From NCBI GenBank assembly GCA_030867875.1, contig JAOWCC010000923.1, positions 62,001 through 126,000 on the forward strand: 64,000 nucleotides of DNA, given 5' to 3'. Under the pieces are notes generated by a model. That model had not been told where the DNA came from, searched no databases, and worked only from the letters and a program-made list of their open reading frames with translations. This DNA is from Actinernus sp. WN-2022 (Eukaryota; Cnidaria; Anthozoa; Actiniaria; Actinernidae). The translations under genes were made by a program, and so were the position numbers. Below are positions 32,941-46,634 of the stretch, one piece after another (the stretch's first letter is position 1; every line of letters starts with the position of its first letter).

Positions 32941-35900
32941 CAATGATAGATTGTTCCTTTCTGGCATTTGATTCTCCTTGCCTCGCTTTCATATAACTGG
33001 CATTTGATTCTCCTTGCCTCTCCTCCATGTATATAATCACCATCAACGATAGACTGTGCCTTTCTGGCATTTGATTCTTCTTGCCACCTCTCCATGTATA
33101 TAATCACCATCAACCATAGACTGTGCCTTTCTGGCATTTGATTCTCCTTGCCACGCCTCCATGTATATATAATCACATCAACGATAGACTGTGCCTTTCT
33201 GGCATTTGATTCTCCTTGCCTCGCCTTCGTGTATATGATCGCCATTTGATTCTCCTTGCCTCGCCTCCATGTATATAATCACCATCAACGAGACTGTGCC
33301 TTTCTGGCATTTGATTGTCCTTGCCTCGCCTCCATGTATATGATCGCTATTTGATTGTCCTTGCCTCGCCTTCAAGTAACCGGCAATTTGATTCTCCTCG
33401 CCTCGTCTCCATGTATATAATCACCATCAATGATAGACTGTGCCTTTCTTGCATTTGATTCTCCTTGTCTCGCCTCCATGTATATATAATCACATCAACG
33501 ATAGACTGTGCCTTTCTGGCATTTGATTCTCCTTGCCTCGCCTTCGTGTATATGATCGGCGTTTGATTCTCCATTCCTTGCCTCCATGTATATAATCACC
33601 ATCAACGATAGACTGTGCCTTTCTGGCATTTGATTGTCCTTGCGTCGCCTCCATGTATATGATCGGCGTTTGATTCTCCTTGCCTCGCCTCCATGTGTAT
33701 ATTCACCAACAACGATAGACTGTGCCTTTCTGGCATTTGATTCTCCTTGCCTCGCCTTCGTGTATATGATCGCCATTTGATTCTCCTTGCCTCGTCTCCA
33801 TGTATATAATCACCATCAACGATAGACTGTGCCTTTCTGGCATTTGATTCTCCTTTCCTTGCCTCCATCTATATAATCACCATCAACGATAGAATGTGCC
33901 TTTCTGGCATTTGATTCTCCTTGCCTCGCCTCCATGTGTGTGTATAATCACCATCAACGATAGACTGTGTCTTTCTGGCATTTGATTCTCCTTGCCTCGC
34001 CTCCATGTATATATAATCACATCAACGATAGACTGTGCCTTTCTGGCATTTGATTCTCCTTGCCTCGCCTTCGTGTATATGATCGCCATTTGATTCTCCT
34101 TGCCTCGCCTCCATGTATATAATCACCATCAACGATAGACTGTGCCTTTCTGGCATTTGATTCTCCTTGCCTCGCCTCCATGTATATATAATCACCATCA
34201 ACGATAGACTGTGCCTTTCTGGCATTTGATTCTTCTTGCCTCGCCTTCGTGTATATGATCGCCATTTGATTCTCCTTGCCTCGCCTCCATGTATATAATC
34301 ACCATCAACGAGACTGTGCCTTTCTGGCATTTGATTGTCCTTGCCTCGCCTCCATGTATATGATCGCTATGTGATTGTCCTTGCCTCGCCTTCAAGTAAC
34401 CGACAATTTGATTCTCCTCGCCTCGTCTCCATGTATATAATCACCATCAATGATAGACTGTGCCTTTCTGGCATTTGATTCTCCTTGCCTCGCCTCCATG
34501 TATATAATCACCATCAACGATAGACTGTGCCTTTCTCGCATTTGATTCTCCTTTCCTTGCCTCCATCTATATAATCACCATCAACGATAGACTGTGCCTT
34601 TCTGGCATTTCATTGTCCTTGCCTCGCCTCCATGTCTATGATCGCTATTTGATTCTCCTTGCCTCGTCTCCCTGTATATAATCACCATCAACGATAGACT
34701 GTGCCTTTCTGGCATTTGATTCTCCTTGCCTCGCCTCCATGTCTATGATCGCTATTTGATTCTCCTTGCCTCGTCTCCATGTATATAATCACCATCAACG
34801 ATAGACTGTGCCTTTCTGGCATTTGATTCTCCTTGCCTCGCCTTCGTGTATATGATCGCCATTTGATTCTCCTCGCCTCGTCTCCATGTATATAATTACC
34901 ATCAATGATAGACTGTTCCATTCTGGCATTTGATTATCCTTGCCTCGCTTTCATGTATATAATCACCATCAACGATAGACTGTGCCTTTCTGGCATTTGA
35001 TTCTCCTTGCCTCGCATCCATGTATATAATCACCATCAACGATAGACTGTGCCTTTCTGGCATTTGATTCTCCTTGCCTCACCTTCGTGTATATGATCGC
35101 CATTTGATTCTCCATTCCTTGCCTCCATGTATATAATCACCATCAACGATAGACTGTGCCTTTCTGGCATTTGATTCTCCTTGCCTCGCCTCCATGTATA
35201 TATAATCACCATCAACGATAGACTGTGCCTTTCTGGCATTTGATTCTTCTTGCCTCGCCTTCGTGTATATGATCGCCATTTGATTCTCCTTGCCTCGCCT
35301 CCATGTATATAATCACCATCAACGAGACTGTGCCTTTCTGGCATTTGATTGTCCTTGCCTCGCCTCCATGTATATGATCGCTATTTGATTGTCCTTGCCT
35401 CGCCTTCAAGTAACCGACAATTTGATTCTCCTCGCCTCGTCTCCATGTATATAATCACCATCAATGATAGACTGTGCCTTTCTGGCATTTGATTCTCCTT
35501 GCCTCGCCTCCATGTATATAATCACCATCAACGATAGACTGTGCCTTTCTCGCATTTGATTCTCCTTTCCTTGCCTCCATCTATATAATCACCATCAACG
35601 ATAGACTGTGCCTTTCTGGCATTTCATTGTCCTTGCCTCGCCTCCATGTCTATGATCGCTATTTGATTCTCCTTGCCTCGTCTCCCTGTATATAATCACC
35701 ATCAACGATAGACTGTGCCTTTCTGGCATTTGATTCTCCTTGCCTCGCCTCCATGTCTATGATCGCTATTTGATTCTCCTTGCCTCGTCTCCATGTATAT
35801 AATCACCATCAACGATAGACTGTGCCTTTCTGGCATTTGATTCTCCTTGCCTCGCCTTCGTGTATATGATCGCCATTTGATTCTCCTCGCCTCGTCTCCA

Positions 35901-38900
35901 TGTATATAATTACCATCAATGATAGACTGTTCCATTCTGGCATTTGATTATCCTTGCCTCGCTTTCATGTATATAATCACCATCAACGATAGACTGTGCC
36001 TTTCTGGCATTTGATTCTCCTTGCCTCGCATCCATGTATATAATCACCATCAACGATAGACTGTGCCTTTCTGGCATTTGATTCTCCTTGCCTCACCTTC
36101 GTGTATATGATCGCCATTTGATTCTCCATTCCTTGCCTCCATGTATATAATCACCATCAACGATAGACTGTGCCTTTCTGGCATTTGATTCTCCTTGCCT
36201 CGCCTTCCTGTAACTGGCAATTTGATTCTCTTTGCCTCGCCTCCATGTATATGATCGCCATTTGATTCTCCTTTCCTTGCCTCCATGTATATAATCACCA
36301 TCAACGATAGACTGTGCCTTTCTGGCATTTGATTCTCCTTGCCTCGCCTTCGTGTATATGATCGCCATTTGATTCTCCTCGCCTCGTCTCCATGTATATA
36401 ATTACCATCAATGATAGACTGTTCCATTCTGGCATTTGATTATCCTTGCCTCGCCTCCATGTATATAATCACCATCAACGATAGACTGTGCCTTTCTGGC
36501 ATTTGATTCTCCTTGCCTCGCCTTCCTGTAACTGGCAATTTGATTCTCCTTGCCTCGCCTCCATGTATATGATCGCCATTTGATTCTCCTTTCCTTGCCT
36601 CCATGTATATAATCACCATCAATGATAGACTGTTCCTTTCTGGCATTCGATTCTCCTTGCCTCTCCTCCATGTGTATAATCACCATCAACGATAGACTGT
36701 GCCTTTCTGGCATTTGATTCTCCTTGCCTCGCCTCCATGTATATGATCGACATTTGATTCTCCTTTCCTTGCCTCCATGTATATAATCACCATCAACGAT
36801 AGACTGTGCCTTTCTGGCATTTGATTCTCCTTTCCTCGCCTCCATGTATATATAATCACCATCAACGATAGACTGTGCCTTTCTGGCATTTGATTCTCCT
36901 TGCCTCGCCTTCGTGTAACTGGCAATTTGATTCTCCTTGCCTCGCCTCCATGTATATGATCGACATTTGATTCTCCTTTCCTTGCCTCCATGTATATAAT
37001 CACCATCAACGATAGACTGTGCCTTTCTGGCATTTGATTCTCCTTGCTTCGCCTTCGTGTAACTGGCATTTGATTCTCCTTGCTTCGCCTTCATGTATAT
37101 AATTACCATCAACGATAGACTGTGCCTTTCTGGCATTTGATTCTCCTTTCCTCGCCTCCATGTATATAATTACCATCAACGATAGACTGTGCCTTTCTGG
37201 CATTTGATTCTCCTTGCCTCGCCTTCGTGTAACTGGCAATTTGATTCTCCTTGCCTCGCCTCCATGTATATGATCGCCATTTGATTCTCCTTTCCTTGCC
37301 TCCATGTATATAATCACCATCAATGATAGAGTGTTCCTTTCTGGCATTTGATTCTCCTTGCCTCGCCTCCATGTGTATAATCACCATCAACGATAGACTG
37401 TGCCTTTCTGGCATTTGATTCTCCTTGCCTCGCTACCATGTATATGATCGCCATTTGATTCTCCTTTCCTTGCCTCCATGTATATAATCACCATCAATGA
37501 TAGACTGTGCATTTCTTGCATTTGATTCTCCTTGCCTCGCCTCCATGTATATATAATCACCATCAACGATAGACTGTGCCTTTCTGGCATTTGATTCTTC
37601 TTGCCTCGCCTTCGTGTATATGATCGCCATTTGATTCTCCTTGCCTCGCCTCCATGTATATAATCACCATCAACGAGACTGTGCCTTTCTGGCATTTGAT
37701 TGTCCTTGCCTCGCCTCCATGTATATGATCGCTATTTGATTGTCCTTGCCTCGCCTTCAAGTAACCGACAATTTGATTCTCCTCGCCTCGTCTCCATGTA
37801 TATAATCACCATCAACGATAGACTGTGCCTTTCTCGCATTTGATTCTCCTTTCCTTGCCTCCATCTATATAATCACCATCAACGATAGACTGTGCCTTTC
37901 TCGCATTTGATTGTCCTTGCCTCGCCTCCATGTCTATGATCGCTATTTGATTCTCCTTGCCTCGTCTCCATCTATATAATCACCATCAACGATAGAATGT
38001 GCCTTTCTGGCATTTGATTCTCCTTGCCTCGCCTCCATGTGTGTGTATAATCACCATCAACGATAGACTGTGTCTTTCTGGCATTTGATTCTCCTTGCCT
38101 CGCCTCCATGTATATATAATCACATCAACGATAGACTGTGCCTTTCTGGCATTTGATTCTCCTTGCCTCGCCTTCGTGTATATGATCGCCATTTGATTCT
38201 CCTTGCCTCGCCTCCATGTATATAATCACCATCAACGATAGACTGTGCCTTTCTGGCATTTGATTCTCCTTGCCTCGCCTCCATGTATATATAATCACCA
38301 TCAACGATAGACTGTGCCTTTCTGGCATTTGATTCTTCTTGCCTCGCCTTCGTGTATATGATCGCCATTTGATTCTCCTTGCCTCGCCTCCATGTATATA
38401 ATCACCATCAACGAGACTGTGCCTTTCTGGCATTTGATTGTCCTTGCCTCGCCTCCATGTATATGATCGCTATTTGATTGTCCTTGCCTCGCCTTCAAGT
38501 AACCGACAATTTGATTCTCCTCGCCTCGTCTCCATGTATATAATCACCATCAATGATAGACTGTGCCTTTCTGGCATTTGATTCTCCTTGCCTCGCCTCC
38601 ATGTATATAATCACCATCAACGATAGACTGTGCCTTTCTCGCATTTGATTCTCCTTTCCTTGCCTCCATCTATATAATCACCATCAACGATAGACTGTGC
38701 CTTTCTGGCATTTCATTGTCCTTGCCTCGCCTCCATGTCTATGATCGCTATTTGATTCTCCTTGCCTCGTCTCCCTGTATATAATCACCATCAACGATAG
38801 ACTGTGCCTTTCTGGCATTTGATTCTCCTTGCCTCGCCTCCATGTCTATGATCGCTATTTGATTCTCCTTGCCTCGTCTCCATGTATATAATCACCATCA

Positions 38901-41790
38901 ACGATAGACTGTGCCTTTCTGGCATTTGATTCTCCTTGCCTCGCCTTCGTGTATATGATCGCCATTTGATTCTCCTCGCCTCGTCTCCATGTATATAATT
39001 ACCATCAATGATAGACTGTTCCATTCTGGCATTTGATTATCCTTGCCTCGCTTTCATGTATATAATCACCATCAACGATAGACTGTGCCTTTCTGGCATT
39101 TGATTCTCCTTGCCTCGCATCCATGTATATAATCACCATCAACGATAGACTGTGCCTTTCTGGCATTTGATTCTCCTTGCCTCACCTTCGTGTATATGAT
39201 CGCCATTTGATTCTCCATTCCTTGCCTCCATGTATATAATCACCATCAACGATAGACTGTGCCTTTCTGGCATTTGATTCTCCTTGCCTCGCCTTCCTGT
39301 AACTGGCAATTTGATTCTCTTTGCCTCGCCTCCATGTATATGATCGCCATTTGATTCTCCTTTCCTTGCCTCCATGTATATAATCACCATCAACGATAGA
39401 CTGTGCCTTTCTGGCATTTGATTCTCCTTGCCTCGCCTTCGTGTATATGATCGCCATTTGATTCTCCTCGCCTCGTCTCCATGTATATAATTACCATCAA
39501 TGATAGACTGTTCCATTCTGGCATTTGATTATCCTTGCCTCGCCTTCATGTATATAATCACCATCAACGATAGACTGTGCCTTTCTGGCATTTGATTCTC
39601 CTTGCCTCACCTTCGTGTATATGATCGCCATTTGATTCTCCATTCCTTGCCTCCATGTATATAATCACCATCAACGATAGACTGTGCCTTTCTGGCATTT
39701 GATTCTCCTTGCCTCGCCTTCCTGTAACTGGCAATTTGATTCTCCTTGCCTCGCCTCCATGTATATGATCGCCATTTGATTCTCCTTTCCTTGCCTCCAT
39801 GTATATAATCACCATCAATGATAGACTGTTCCTTTCTGGCATTCGATTCTCCTTGCCTCTCCTCCATGTGTATAATCACCATCAACGATAGACTGTGCCT
39901 TTCTGGCATTTGATTCTCCTTGCCTCGCCTCCATGTATATGATCGACATTTGATTCTCCTTTCCTTGCCTCCATGTATATAATCACCATCAACGATAGAC
40001 TGTGCCTTTCTGGCATTTGATTCTCCTTTCCTCGCCTCCATGTATATATAATCACCATCAACGATAGACTGTGCCTTTCTGGCATTTGATTCTCCTTGCC
40101 TCGCCTTCGTGTAACTGGCAATTTGATTCTCCTTGCCTCGCCTCCATGTATATGATCGACATTTGATTCTCCTTTCCTTGCCTCCATGTATATAATCACC
40201 ATCAACGATAGACTGTGCCTTTCTGGCATTTGATTCTCCTTGCTTCGCCTTCGTGTAACTGGCATTTGATTCTCCTTGCTTCGCCTTCATGTATATAATT
40301 ACCATCAACGATAGACTGTGCCTTTCTGGCATTTGATTCTCCTTTCCTCGCCTCCATGTATATAATTACCATCAACGATAGACTGTGCCTTTCTGGCATT
40401 TGATTCTCCTTGCCTCGCCTTCGTGTAACTGGCAATTTGATTCTCCTTGCCTCGCCTCCATGTATATGATCGCCATTTGATTCTCCTTTCCTTGCCTCCA
40501 TGTATATAATCACCATCAATGATAGAGTGTTCCTTTCTGGCATTTGATTCTCCTTGCCTCGCCTCCATGTGTATAATCACCATCAACGATAGACTGTGCC
40601 TTTCTGGCATTTGATTCTCCTTGCCTCGCTACCATGTATATGATCGCCATTTGATTCTCCTTTCCTTGCCTCCATGTATATAATCACCATCAATGATAGA
40701 CTGTGCATTTCTTGCATTTGATTCTCCTTGCCTCGCCTCCATGTATATATAATCACCATCAACGATAGACTGTGCCTTTCTGGCATTTGATTCTTCTTGC
40801 CTCGCCTTCGTGTATATGATCGCCATTTGATTCTCCTTGCCTCGCCTCCATGTATATAATCACCATCAACGAGACTGTGCCTTTCTGGCATTTGATTGTC
40901 CTTGCCTCGCCTCCATGTATATGATCGCTATTTGATTGTCCTTGCCTCGCCTTCAAGTAACCGACAATTTGATTCTCCTCGCCTCGTCTCCATGTATATA
41001 ATCACCATCAATGATAGACTGTGCCTTTCTGGCATTTGATTCTCCTTGCCTCGCCTCCATGTATATAATCACCATCAACGATAGACTGTGCCTTTCTCGC
41101 ATTTGATTCTCCTTTCCTTGCCTCCATCTATATAATCACCATCAACGATAGACTGTGCCTTTCTGGCATTTCATTGTCCTTGCCTCGCCTCCATGTCTAT
41201 GATCGCTATTTGATTCTCCTTGCCTCGTCTCCCTGTATATAATCACCATCAACGATAGACTGTGCCTTTCTGGCATTTGATTCTCCTTGCCTCGCCTCCA
41301 TGTCTATGATCGCTATTTGATTCTCCTTGCCTCGCCTCCATATATATAAGCACCATCAACGATAGATTGTGCCTTTCTGGCATTTGATTATCCTTGACTC
41401 GCCTCCATGTATATAATCACCATCAACGATAGACTGTGCCTTTCTGGCATTTGATTCTCCTTGACTCGCCTTCGTGTAACTGGCATTTGATTATCCTTGC
41501 CTCGCCTCCATGCTTTGATTATTCCTGTGGTAGCCTCAATGGATATGACCACCATCAACGATAGAATGTAGCTTTTCGCTTCTGGCATTTGATTATTACT
41601 TCCTGTGGTAGCCTCAATGGATATGATCACCATCAACGATAAATTGTGCCTTTTTGGCATTTTGGTTCTCCTTGCCTCGCCTCCATGTATATGATCACCA
41701 TCAACAGCAGAGTGTGTTCTTCTGGCATTTGATTATTCGTACGGTCGCTTCCATGTATGAGTTGACCATCAACAATTAATTGTTTTCTTC
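32941..41790. repeat. Satellite array of 67-bp units and 40-bp short units with kilobase-scale repeats
   Basis: The full unit contains CATTTGATTCTCCTTGCCTC, GCCTCCATGTATATAATCAC and CATCAACGATAGACTGTGCC, then TTTCTGG. The short unit lacks about 27 bases (GATCGCCATTTG junction). Larger blocks repeat nearly identically: 33883-35035 recurs 4103 bp to the right, 36050-36427 recurs 3089 bp on, 37006-37760 recurs 3196 bp on, and 34198-34921 recurs 1014 bp on. The array decays from 41500 and traces continue to about 42180. All minus-strand frames here are artefacts. Confidence 0.95.
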
Positions 41791-42179
41791 CTTTCGTGGC
41801 CTCCGGAGATAATCTGTATCAACCTTTGTGGAATTTGTTCCTTTTGTTTTACGCGCCTCCGTGCATATTTAAGATACATCAACATCATGCTATGCCTTTC
41901 TTGTCATTTTTTCTGCAGCCCTTTTATGCACAGAAGCAGCATCTGGCGCATTTTTGCAATGTAGATGATGAATATCAGCGAGTAATTAAGTTTTCTTATT
42001 CCCATTATTTGTGTGTGGTGTCGGTATATAATCTCCATCAACGACACAGCAAGCCCTGCTGAAATTTTTTTTTTGGTGCGCCTCTGTATACGAAATCATC
42101 ATGAACAACTGACTACATGTGCCTTTCTGGCATTTGACTACTGTATCACCTCCGTGTATATGATGACCATCAATTGTTG

Positions 42180-44188
42180 GCTGGCAATTCACTGTTTTTT
42201 CCCTATATTTGATTCTTGATTGGTTGAAAAAAATTTCACATTTCAAATCCAGTAACAAGAAGCTGCGCGCAGCCTGTACTCGGTCTGGTAAAGGGGCGTA
42301 TTGATGACAAAACGCACGGACGTCCGATTGTCGTCTTTGATATTCGAATGTGTGGTGACGTGCTTACTGCGCTCTTCAGGTTTTTGCAGTTCAAAAAGCG
42401 ATAATTTTCAGTTATCTGTAGTTAATTAATCGAGTAAAGAACACTTTCTCGGCTCCTGTCTTTATCAGATAATATACTTTTTCTGACTTGTAATGTCACT
42501 GTTTAAGCTCGTCGAGTGTTGTTCTTTATAAACCAAGATACATAGCAAAACGATTCTGAAAAGATTTGTCTATCCTGTTTACTTTCTCCCCGTCGATAGC
42601 ATGGTGATGGATTTGTTTTATTTGTTTGCCACTTATGACACCAATAGAATATAAGAATAAGAATATGAAAATACAGAACAAATTAATTGTAAAACTGGGA
42701 CGTGCTTGCGCGGCCAAGTAATTAATACAATGCCCTGCCGAACATCAGCCAGTTTAAACATGTTACGGTATTAGCGTAATCAATACAACAGGTAAACTTG
42801 TTATAGTAATGACAAACGATTAGCGGTATAGAAATTAAAAGCTAAAAGCAAAATAGTCATGCTGTTTCAACCACTGACTCAGCGAGCTCTGCTATATTAG
42901 CGACATTTTATATTTAAACATGGGAATGTAATTTCATTGACAACATTTAGGTTAATGTGTCAGAAAGAAAAAGAGAGACCTTTAAGTTAAAAACACCTAT
43001 AAAAATCATATCATTGTTTATGAAGAAAGAAACCAATTGTAAAGTTCTTTAATACACAATCTCAATCTTTATCTCAGTTTCCATAATGGAATTTGTTTTC
43101 AGTTTTGATACCTGTATTGTGATTCTTTACATTTTTTTTGTGCACCGTGTTGGGCAAAACAAAAGAAACAATCTATGTTTCAAGACGTGTAGTTTTTAAA
43201 TGGGTATATTCATGCATTTTCATTTTATTTTTTGACGATAACTTGTGATTAGAAACATCGGAAACAACTCCATGCGAACCGTTGAATTATTTCACCAGGA
43301 GTCCCGTTTGCGATAAAATAATAATAATATTAATAATAACAATTAAATAACTTTATTAGAACAGCACCATTCATTACAATAATGCTCTTCTAGGAAGACA
43401 TGTAACTAGAATTAACTATAACATAAATATATACTTCAAGTGCAATGGCTCAGATTGCTAATTTGATTTATCAATTACCGCCATATAGTCTATTTTACAT
43501 GTTACATGTAATAATAATAATAATAATAATAATAATAGTAATTATTATTATTAAGATATTGCAATTGAGAGCATCCCACAGGGTCTGGTGCTGTTACATT
43601 GTGTGTGGTTGGATTAAACCTAATTCTAAACTAATTATAATTACAAGATAATATTAAAAATATTCAGTAACCACAAACAAAGAAACGTTTTCCCTAAAAA
43701 GGTGTCTTTACGGAAGCCTACATGCCATATGTTACAGATTGAGCTGCGCTAGTTCTGATAATGTGGTAAGTGAAATGATTGAGGTACAATGAATTTATGA
43801 ACTATATGTGTCTATTGACAATGCTGGTTCATTGCCATACCAATAAATAAAAATGTGAAACAGCAATGGCTCGGAAATGATATTTGGTTGCAGAGAAGAG
43901 AGGAAGTATTTTTCAGTTTACTTGCTGGGAAAAAGCCCGAAAATTACTATCCTGGCTGGCAAGAAAACGATAGGAGAAAAATGCTGGGAAAACCAAGTCC
44001 AAATTCGTCCCCTGGCTGGGAAAAAATATCAGAACCATATCCTTGCTGGCAACTACATTTCAGAATATATAGCTAGCTGGCATTGGGGAGCGGATATTTT
44101 TTTCCCACGATAGTTAATTATTAACTTAAACTGACTTTCCCATTGCTGAAATATCATTTGGGGCAATATCAAATCAATTTTGTTTTAA
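42180..44188. other. AT-rich stretch without recognisable genes
   Basis: Holds ATA/TAA microsatellite at 43320-43340 and 43509-43540 and a GCTGG-containing imperfect repeat at 43920-44080. A 63-codon frame at 42526-42717 (minus) looks hydrophobic but has no ATG. Confidence 0.5.
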
Positions 44189-44511
44189 ATGTCGTTGGGT
44201 ACTCCTGATAAAGTTCAAGACTTGGAAAGCGATGTGACTGACATGATGGCAGACTCTAAATATTTGACTCCGGCACAAAATATGTAAGTTTAATGCACGT
44301 TTTTATTATTTTACGGCTTTGAGTTTGGTTTCATAATTGGAACTAAACAGTGGCTAGGTAAACAAGTAATGGTGTTGGATAACTTCATTTAAAAAATATT
44401 ATCTGTGTATCTCGGTAGTCTGCTGATAATTTAGTGCAAATTTTTTTATCTAGGTACCTTATGTTCCGTGTACTTTTTGCTATTTTTGGGTCTTTATCAG
44501 TGAATTCTTAA
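44189..44511 (+). pseudogene. Possible two-exon gene start cut off by a MITE
   Basis: ATG at 44189 opens MSLGTPDKVQDLESDVTDMM... and reaches a consensus donor (AT|GTAAGT) at 44283 in phase 2. An acceptor (TTTTTTATCTAG) at 44453 continues in phase with MYLMFRVLFAIFGSLSV, a hydrophobic segment. The stop TAA at 44509-44511 is formed partly by the first bases of the MITE terminus at 44510. This looks like a membrane-protein gene disrupted by insertion. The original product is unknown. Confidence 0.35.
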
Positions 44512-45133
44512 TTAGGATGAAACTTTATGTAATGTTTAAAGTCCGACAATGAGGACTGGACGGGGATTTCAAGTCCGCGCAATTTGTTCCAGTCCGAGGC
44601 GCAGCCGAGGACTGGAACTAATTGCAAGGACTTGAAATCCCCGTCCAGTCCGAAATTGGAGGACTTTGAACGACTTCAACTCCTCATTAATTATTCGGGA
44701 GGAATCAAAGACAAATAAAAGTTGCTGGTAGTTTAGTATTTTGCAAGGAAAACTAAAAAATATCGAGAAAATAATGCACTTGGATGATAATCTAACTTAG
44801 TAAAAGAGGTGTATCCACCTCATAATGATAATGAATGGAATTTGAAAGGAAATTGTTTAATCTGATCAATAAAAGAGTAATTATGCATGCCATGATGTTT
44901 TTCAATAATTTATTCGTAGTAACTGGAAAAATTTCCAGTTACTGGAACAACTTGTTCCAGTAACTAGAAACTTTTCCAGTTACTGCTAGGAGGACTAGAC
45001 CAGGTATCCAGTGTCCTCAAGGGATTAAAATCAGACCATTGGATTGGCTGAATACCTCGTGAATAATTAATGAGGACTTGAAATAAAATTTCATGTTCAT
45101 TAGTATTCTTTATATAAAACGTTCATCCTAATT
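44510..45133. mobile_element. MITE with AATTAGGATGAA ends and internal palindrome
   Basis: AATTAGGATGAA at 44510 is mirrored by TTCATCCTAATT at 45122-45133. Inside, 44535-44672 forms a long near-perfect palindrome (GGACTGGACGGGGATTTCAA in both arms), and 44925-44985 folds around TTCCAGTTACTGG. No transposase frame. Confidence 0.6.
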
Positions 45134-45335
45134 AGCAATTCAATGAGAAAGCTGAAACATCAATAGAAATTCCATTGTCTCAATAATTAACCCCGTTAAC
45201 CCCTGGGACAAAATTCAAATCCCTCCGCGGGCCTTTTAGAATGATGAGATTTTATCAGGTATAAAGGAGCATGCACATGACTGATTTGCTTCATCTGATT
45301 GGACAAAATGCTCATTAATTATTCATGAGTTTTTG

Positions 45336-45472
45336 AAGTTTTCTTAATTTGTAATCCACTGTGAGTTTACTAAGTTATTATTTAATTATTCAGTTAAAAC
45401 TCGTATTTGAACTTCAGAGCCTTCGATTCATTCTTTCGGCCAGCGGTGCATAACGTTTTGCCGCGGTGTACA
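45336..45472. repeat. Dispersed repeat shared with 59325-59522
   Basis: CACTGTGAGTTTACTAAGTT and CATAACGTTTTGCCGCGGTG occur in both places in the same order. The 59-kb copy contains extra AT-rich sequence between them. Confidence 0.6.
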
Positions 45473-45882
45473 CGTGACCATTTGTTGACTTCGTGAATTT
45501 ACTCTCGATTTTCATGGAGTGAGTGAGACGTGTTTTGGATTTCCCACCTCCACCCCTTATTCTGACCACCTTTACGGGGCCAAAAATATTGTCATAGTAT
45601 TGACATTCATATTGTAAAGAAAATATTATTGACAATAATTTGTTATTCAATTAAAACGGCTCTGGGCTTTTTCCTTAATAGCTATTTTACTCAGATTCCT
45701 TGCAAATGTTACTAAATAAAATCTAATATAAAGATCTCTCATCCACTTTTCAGGGATATTTGTATTCGCTAGGGTATGAAAAAAGGGAAATTATTGGGTA
45801 TTTAATTGTCGTATAGCGTAGGTGGAGGATCATTATCGGAGTGTACAGCTTTGTTTATTAACTTCCTCTAGTACTTTTTCAA

Positions 45883-46000
45883 AAGGAGTCCGTTTCCGCA
45901 CGGTCACCCATCCAAACACTAACCTCGCCCGATCGGGCTTAACTTCACTGGTCTTCAAGCCCATGCCTTTAGTTCCACGGGGCATAGGGAGCCCAAGCTC
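45883..46000 (-). rRNA. 5S rRNA-like sequence, probably a pseudogene or SINE head
   Basis: On the minus strand, GAAGTTAAGC, then a CCCGATCGGGC stretch, then GGTTAGTGTTTGGATGGGTGACCG match the internal-promoter half of eukaryotic 5S rRNA, followed by a T-run. The 5' third does not match well. A degenerate copy or a 5S-derived SINE is more likely than a working gene. Confidence 0.45.
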
Positions 46001-46460
46001 TGTCGGTCCGAGTTCGATTGGTTGTGACATTATATTGGAACTCAATGTTTTTGACATTTAGAAATAATTCTTCAATGGTGTCATGGTGTCGGCCTAACCA
46101 GTATACTTCCCTGGTTCCTTGAAGGTTTATCTTGAGGTGTGGGCATGGTAGACCTCTTAGATGTTTGGTAGAGTTCTCGACAAAATAGGGACCGGTCACT
46201 GCGGACATCGGTCTCATTCTTGTCTTACCGTGCAGCGTGATATTCAAGCTAACTCTATCAAACCTTTCTCGTGATGATTTAGAGAAAAGACACTACAACA
46301 TTTAGCTTTTGAGAGAATATGACAGTGTGTCAGGGGTTGAAACTGTGAGAGAAAGTGTTCGTATTTACGTGTTGCTGGTGTACATGTTACGTCATCGCCG
46401 TCATGTTGGTTGACGTAAACAAAAGATTCCTCGTTAGCTTCTCTTGTTAGTTCATCCAAC

Positions 46461-46634
46461 ATGGCCGCCACGTCTGTGTTATTTGAATCTCTGGGGATTG
46501 GTTACACACCACAAATACGCGTATTCCAGGACTTTATAAATCGAACAGCTGGACCCCGGAAGATGTTTATGCACCAGTCAGTGGAAACACCCGCACACCA
46601 CTACCCGGGGAATAGCGGGGCACTAGTAGATTAG
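46461..46634 (+). CDS. Small frame starting at a YY1-type initiator
   Basis: CCAACATGGCCGCC gives a strong start context. The frame encodes MAATSVLFESLGIGYTPQIR... and closes after 57 residues. No domain is recognised. A minus-strand ATG at 46462 overlaps it and opens an equally plausible acidic peptide (MLDELTREANEESF). A possible donor (GAAAG|GTAAGC) lies at 46791. It may be a first exon or 5' leader. Confidence 0.25.
   Translation: MAATSVLFESLGIGYTPQIRVFQDFINRTAGPRKMFMHQSVETPAHHYPGNSGALVD

Noticed and set aside
32940..41660. Dozens of minus-strand frames up to 242 codons
   Set aside because: They are all repeated translations of the same 67/40-bp satellite units, without start context or domains.
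21137..41790. Possible long terminal inverted repeat formed by the two satellites
   Set aside because: I compared the 60-bp and 67-bp units in both orientations; only scattered matches (about 10 of 17 in the best stretch), no better than chance.
42526..42717. Hydrophobic 63-codon minus frame that looks like a signal peptide
   Set aside because: No ATG (it begins at TTG), no splice acceptor in phase, and AT-rich composition explains the hydrophobic residues.
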